DNA of 64,000 bases. It comes from Chionoecetes opilio (Eukaryota; Arthropoda; Malacostraca; Decapoda; Majidae). The translations under genes were made by a program, and so were the position numbers. Position 1 is the stretch's first letter. Each line of letters opens with the position of its first letter. Shown here in pieces: positions 60,801 to 64,000 of the stretch. A model generated the notes under the pieces. That model had not been told where the DNA came from and made no database searches. It worked only from the letters and a program-made list of their open reading frames with translations. The DNA lies in assembly GCA_016584305.1 (NCBI GenBank), contig JACEEZ010015314.1, positions 107,238-171,237 on the forward strand. Direction: 5' to 3'.

Positions 60801-62411
60801 GGAGGGAATGTTAGGCCTTGTGTCTGGGGCAGTAGTGAGGGGAGGAGGGAATAGTTAGGCCTTGTGTCTGGGGCAGTAGTGAGGGGAGGAGGTAACTGTT
60901 AGGCCTTGTGTCTGGGCAGTAGTGAGGGGAGGAGGGAATAGTTAGGCCTTGTGTCTGGGGCAGTAGTGAGGGGAGGAGGTAACTGTTAGGCCTTGTGTCT
61001 GGGGCAGTAGTGAGGGGAGGAGGGAATAGTTAGGCCTTGTGTCTGGGGCAGTAGTGAGGGGAGGAGGTAACTGTTAGGCCTTGTGTCTGGGGCAGTAGTG
61101 AGGGGAGGAGGGAATAGTTAGGCCTTGTGTCTGGGGCAGTAGTGACAGGGGCGTTGGCTCACCTATAGAAACAATAATAATAATAATAATAATAGCAATG
61201 TTGAAAGATAATATCAAATACGTGTACTGTTTCATAGTGTGATGATGAATGGTGGTGGTGAATTGATGATGAAAGAAACACTAGGTCAAGCAACACAAAC
61301 AAATGTAGGAAAAGTTCTCACGGCTACTTAGTAACCAGGGCAGAACAAGAAGTCACGGATTCAAGCTGGAAAAGCTAGATTTTAAAAGAATAGGGAGAAA
61401 CTGGTTCACAAATAGGGTGGTGAATGATTGGCATGGACTCAGTGGACAGGTAGTTAGTGCGGAGTTAATGAGAGCTTTAAAAGGAGGCTGGATAAATTCA
61501 TGGATGGGGATGAAAGGAAGGAAAAAGAAGATGAAGAATGATCAAAGAACCAGACAAGGCCAATGAGACAACAAAGCAAGGAATAATGCAATGAAAGGCA
61601 AAGGAATGACATGGAAAAAAATGCAAAGGAATGACATACAAAGGAATGACATGCAAAGGAATGACATGGAAAGAAATGCAAAGGAATGACATAGAAAGAA
61701 ATACAAAGGAATGTCATGCAAAGGAATGACATACAAAGGAATGACATGCAAAGGAATGACATGGAAAGAAATGCAAAGGAATGACATACAAAGGAATGAC
61801 ATGCAAAGGAATGAACAAGCAACAAGGTAAACAAGAATCCTACCGAACTTGGTCAGCTTCTTCCCGGCATCTTCCATCATCTTGTTGAAGGTCTTGAGTG
61901 GGCCACCCTTGCCGCCCTTGCCACCCTTGCCTTTGCCTTGTTGTTGCTGCCCACCCACAGGCCGCAACACAGGCACATACTGCGTCTTGTAACCTGTGGT
62001 ATGGTAGCTCAGGCTGTCTGGGTGAGGGTAACCACTGCCACCACTACCACCATAACCACCACTACCACTGCCACCACTACCACCACTACCACTGCCTCCA
62101 TAACCACCACCACCACCACTGTTACCATAACCACTGCTACCTACACCACCACCACTGCTACCATAACCACGGGCGCCACTACTACCACTGCTACCATAAC
62201 CACCACTGCCACTGCCACCATAGCCACTGGCGCCTACAACACCTATGTCATGGCTGGGGCCTTTGTACACGGGGGGATGTGCCACTGTCTGCCCAAAGGA
62301 GTCGTAGCCATCCTGCCCTGTGAAGTGGTGTAGTCGGGGTCCCTGTGGTGCCTTGTCTGCCCGTGCCACCACCACAGCCACCACCATGGCCACCACCATG
62401 GCCACGGCCAC
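57377..62411 (-). CDS. Secreted Gly/Lys/Tyr-rich protein (first exon uncertain)
   Basis: Three exons on the minus strand join in frame to 454 residues plus any residues of an upstream exon. A hydrophobic leader ([18 protein letters not shown]) looks like a signal peptide. Then come a Gly/Ser/Tyr-rich domain (GYGGSGSGG repeats), a Lys/Gly stretch, and an amphipathic [17 protein letters not shown]. Exon 2 adds an acidic Tyr-rich part and a second amphipathic segment ([19 protein letters not shown]). Exon 3 has [22 protein letters not shown], Gly/Lys repeats and a Pro/His tail with LHPTGRP repeats. Composition suggests an extracellular matrix, cuticle or adhesive protein; no family is recognised. 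The leader is preceded by a good splice acceptor, so the start codon is either upstream or the internal ATG at 62399. Confidence 0.7.
58025..58190 (+). repeat. AAGACTACTAAGACTACCTG repeat in intron 2
   Basis: Five units of about 33 bp (with CTAACTTAACT), lying ~130 bp upstream of exon 3 on the gene strand. Confidence 0.92.
58425..58622 (+). repeat. GTGTTGGCAGGGAGCAGGGA repeat
   Basis: Five units of ~36 bp with GGGTTTTGGCAGG. Confidence 0.92.
58653..59200 (-). mobile_element. Two LINE C-terminal fragments
   Basis: Minus-strand peptides [20 protein letters not shown] and [20 protein letters not shown] each resemble the final part of LINE reverse-transcriptase ORFs (R-x-x-x-WN-x-L, as in LINE-A). 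The two are related to each other and in the same orientation. Confidence 0.75.
59496..59771 (-). CDS. Secreted Gly-rich protein, exon 2
   Basis: After ccttctctccag, ends GATTTCT|gtgagt. [17 protein letters not shown], then Pro/Ser/Tyr-rich and acidic [14 protein letters not shown], then an amphipathic helix. Confidence 0.78.
59776..61145 (-). repeat. 44-bp minisatellite touching the exon 2 acceptor
   Basis: About 31 units of GGGAATAGTTAGGCCTTGTG, TCTGGGGCAGTAGTGAGGGG and AGGA. On the gene strand the array is C/T-rich and ends exactly at the pyrimidine tract ctcctcccctccttctctccag of exon 2. Confidence 0.96.
61320..61525 (+). mobile_element. LINE-A fragment
   Basis: GTAACCAGGGCAGAACAAGA through GGTTCACAAATAGGGTGG to ATGGATGGGGATGAAAGG. 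Confidence 0.85.
61585..61815 (+). repeat. AAAGGAATGACATG repeat
   Basis: About fifteen units of ~15 bp (GCAAAGGAATGACAT), ending ~30 bp from the exon 1 donor on the minus strand. Confidence 0.93.
61844..62411 (-). CDS. Secreted Gly-rich protein, first identified exon
   Basis: Preceded by ctttctctcttccccag; ends AAGTTCG|gtagga, phase 1. Encodes the leader, [19 protein letters not shown], the GYGGSG repeats and the Lys/Gly stretch. Confidence 0.78.
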
Positions 62412-62579
62412 CTGGGGAAGAGAGAAAGGGCCATGATAGGTTTTTGATCTAGAGGGAAGATGTAGAGGATCCGTGGCGTAAAATTCATGCCGTAAATTTA
62501 AATGATGAGCGCCGACGATAGAATTGGAAGAGTATCATCGACCGTCTAACCTCATAAGACATTACGGGAAAATCTGACG

Positions 62580-62789
62580 TTAACCCCTTGAGGCCCAGAA
62601 CGTAATTTCCATTGTATTTGGGCACCATTAGACGATTTGTAGTGAATATAAGCAATGTTTTATAGATATGACCTGTTTAGTATCCTTGTCCACTAGCAAA
62701 TTTTGTATATTAAGTAACTTTTCGTAATTTTATGGCTCGACAACATACATTTTTTTATAGCCAAGGAAAGATCTGGCGTGAAGGGGTTC
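62580..62789 (+). mobile_element. MITE-TTAA copy 19
   Basis: TTAACCCCTTGAGGCCCAGA to TGGCGTGAAGGGGTT, upstream of the secreted-protein exon. Confidence 0.88.
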
Positions 62790-64000
62790 AACAGGGAAGA
62801 CAGAGAGGGAAGGAGTTATGCTGGCAGGGTCTCATCTCCGTGTCTTGTCTGTCAGTCTTAACTCCTGAAGACTCCTAGCTTCTGTTATTTCATGGTCTAG
62901 GTTATATCATAGCAATATTACACTACAGTAATCTCCCGTTTTTCCATCGTTCTGATATCCGTCATGTGACGTTATCTGGCGCCAGCAATTCGGCTGTATT
63001 AAAACACTATCTGTCCATGTGATGCATTATCCGGCAAAAATTCCGACGCTTATTTCGGCGTGAGATGCAGTAAAGATACCTAAAGGGCGGAGAGGAGGAG
63101 GAGGAGGAGGAGGAGGAGGAGGAGGAGGAGGAGGAGGAGGAGGAGAGGAGAGGAGAAGGAGGAGGAAGGAAGAGGAGGAGGAGGAGGAGGAAGGAGAAGA
63201 ATCGTAGGAGACAAAATGGGAGGAGGAAGATTTTTTTTTTAAGTATCCTTCGCTTTGTGTACAATCCTTCAGAGTCCTTCACGGGCCTCTTCGCTCCTTC
63301 AGGCATCCTACAGGAGTCATGGGAGGGCATTAGAAGTCCCACAGGATTGCTATAGTATTCCTAGGTTTTTATAAGTACTTTGACAATCGCATGGGTGGCT
63401 CAAATAGGGATTAATAATACTAATACTAATACTGAAAATACTAATACTGATCGTTGTATTGAAGTAATGATTAATCTAGCAATGCCTGTCATATTGTTAT
63501 GTCTTGTAATAAGTTTTGTCTAATTTGTGGTTTTTAAGGAATATCTGGAAGCATCATGTCATTGTGAATTGGCTGAAATAGGGACTTCTAATCATTGTAA
63601 CTGAAAACTGACTCCAGATTCGTGTTCAGCATGCCCGAAAGCTGCAAGGAACAAATTTTCAAGCAAATCTATTTTTCAAAAAATATTGCAAATTTTGCAA
63701 GGTGTATGCCTTGATTTTTTTTGAAAATCACATTTTTTTCAATAACTAAAAAACTATGGCAGATAAGTGGAAGAAGTAAAAAAGTAAATATAAAGTAGAT
63801 CAAGGGCTATCATTTGGCATAAAGCAAAAAAATATTGATTGCTAAATAACCAAGAAAATAGCATATTCGTACATTTATACGAAATATCAATTTTCTCGAC
63901 AACCATGAGGTGTTTTGACAAACCGATTATTGCATCAAGTAGAACACATCAAGATGAACCTTTGTTATTGCGATAAGTTTTCTTCTACAACTCAGTTTTG
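62790..64000. other. Repeats and unassigned AT-rich end
   Basis: A LINE-like fragment (TCTCATCTCCGTGTCTTGTC), a possible Tigger-like end (ACAGTAATCTCCCG near 62935), (GGA)n at 63090-63215, TAATACTAATAC repeats near 63410. No gene seen after 63360. ATGACTCCT|gtagga on the minus strand at 63319-63311 could be a tiny first exon for the secreted protein, but support is weak. Confidence 0.4.

Noticed and set aside
61898..62333. His/Thr-rich plus-strand ORFs
   Set aside because: Antisense shadows of the Gly-rich exon of the minus-strand gene.

Overview
This window is nuclear DNA of an animal, most likely a decapod crustacean (inference). It has spliced genes with GT-AG introns, a BTAF1 homologue resembling the human protein, very heavy microsatellite and minisatellite content, and many nested DNA-transposon, LINE and tRNA-SINE remnants. 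I see no prokaryotic genes, no CRISPR array and no rRNA.

Layout. (1) About 1.5-24.6 kb, + strand: the 3' two thirds of BTAF1 (Mot1), a SNF2-family ATPase that removes TATA-binding protein from DNA. Twenty-two coding exons can be placed, and all core helicase motifs are readable. One exon group (about 90 residues) is missing between 10.3 and 12.25 kb, and three one-base frame breaks lie at short homopolymers. (2) 24.6-29.4 kb: repeats only. (3) 29.4-43.7 kb, + strand: a complete nine-exon gene for a 1,093-residue protein. It has three SUMO-interaction-like motifs and two C-terminal C-x2-C-x11-H-x3-C fingers like those of RAP80/UIMC1. (4) 43.7-57 kb: minisatellites (35, 25 and 65 bp units), a triple-nested transposon (Harbinger-like in hAT in SINE), a LINE endonuclease fragment and one possible 50-residue membrane microprotein. 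(5) 57.4-62.4 kb, - strand: three exons of a secreted Gly/Lys/Tyr-rich protein whose first exon is not certain. (6) 62.4-64 kb: repeats and AT-rich sequence.

The strongest unexplained pattern is that many minisatellites touch splice junctions and include the splice site or its polypyrimidine tract in the repeat unit. A second is a ~212-bp TTAA-flanked MITE with about 19 copies or pieces. One copy has its matching empty site in the same window, which shows the TTAA target duplication directly. The three genes have no evident functional link beyond chromatin and DNA-damage roles for the first two.
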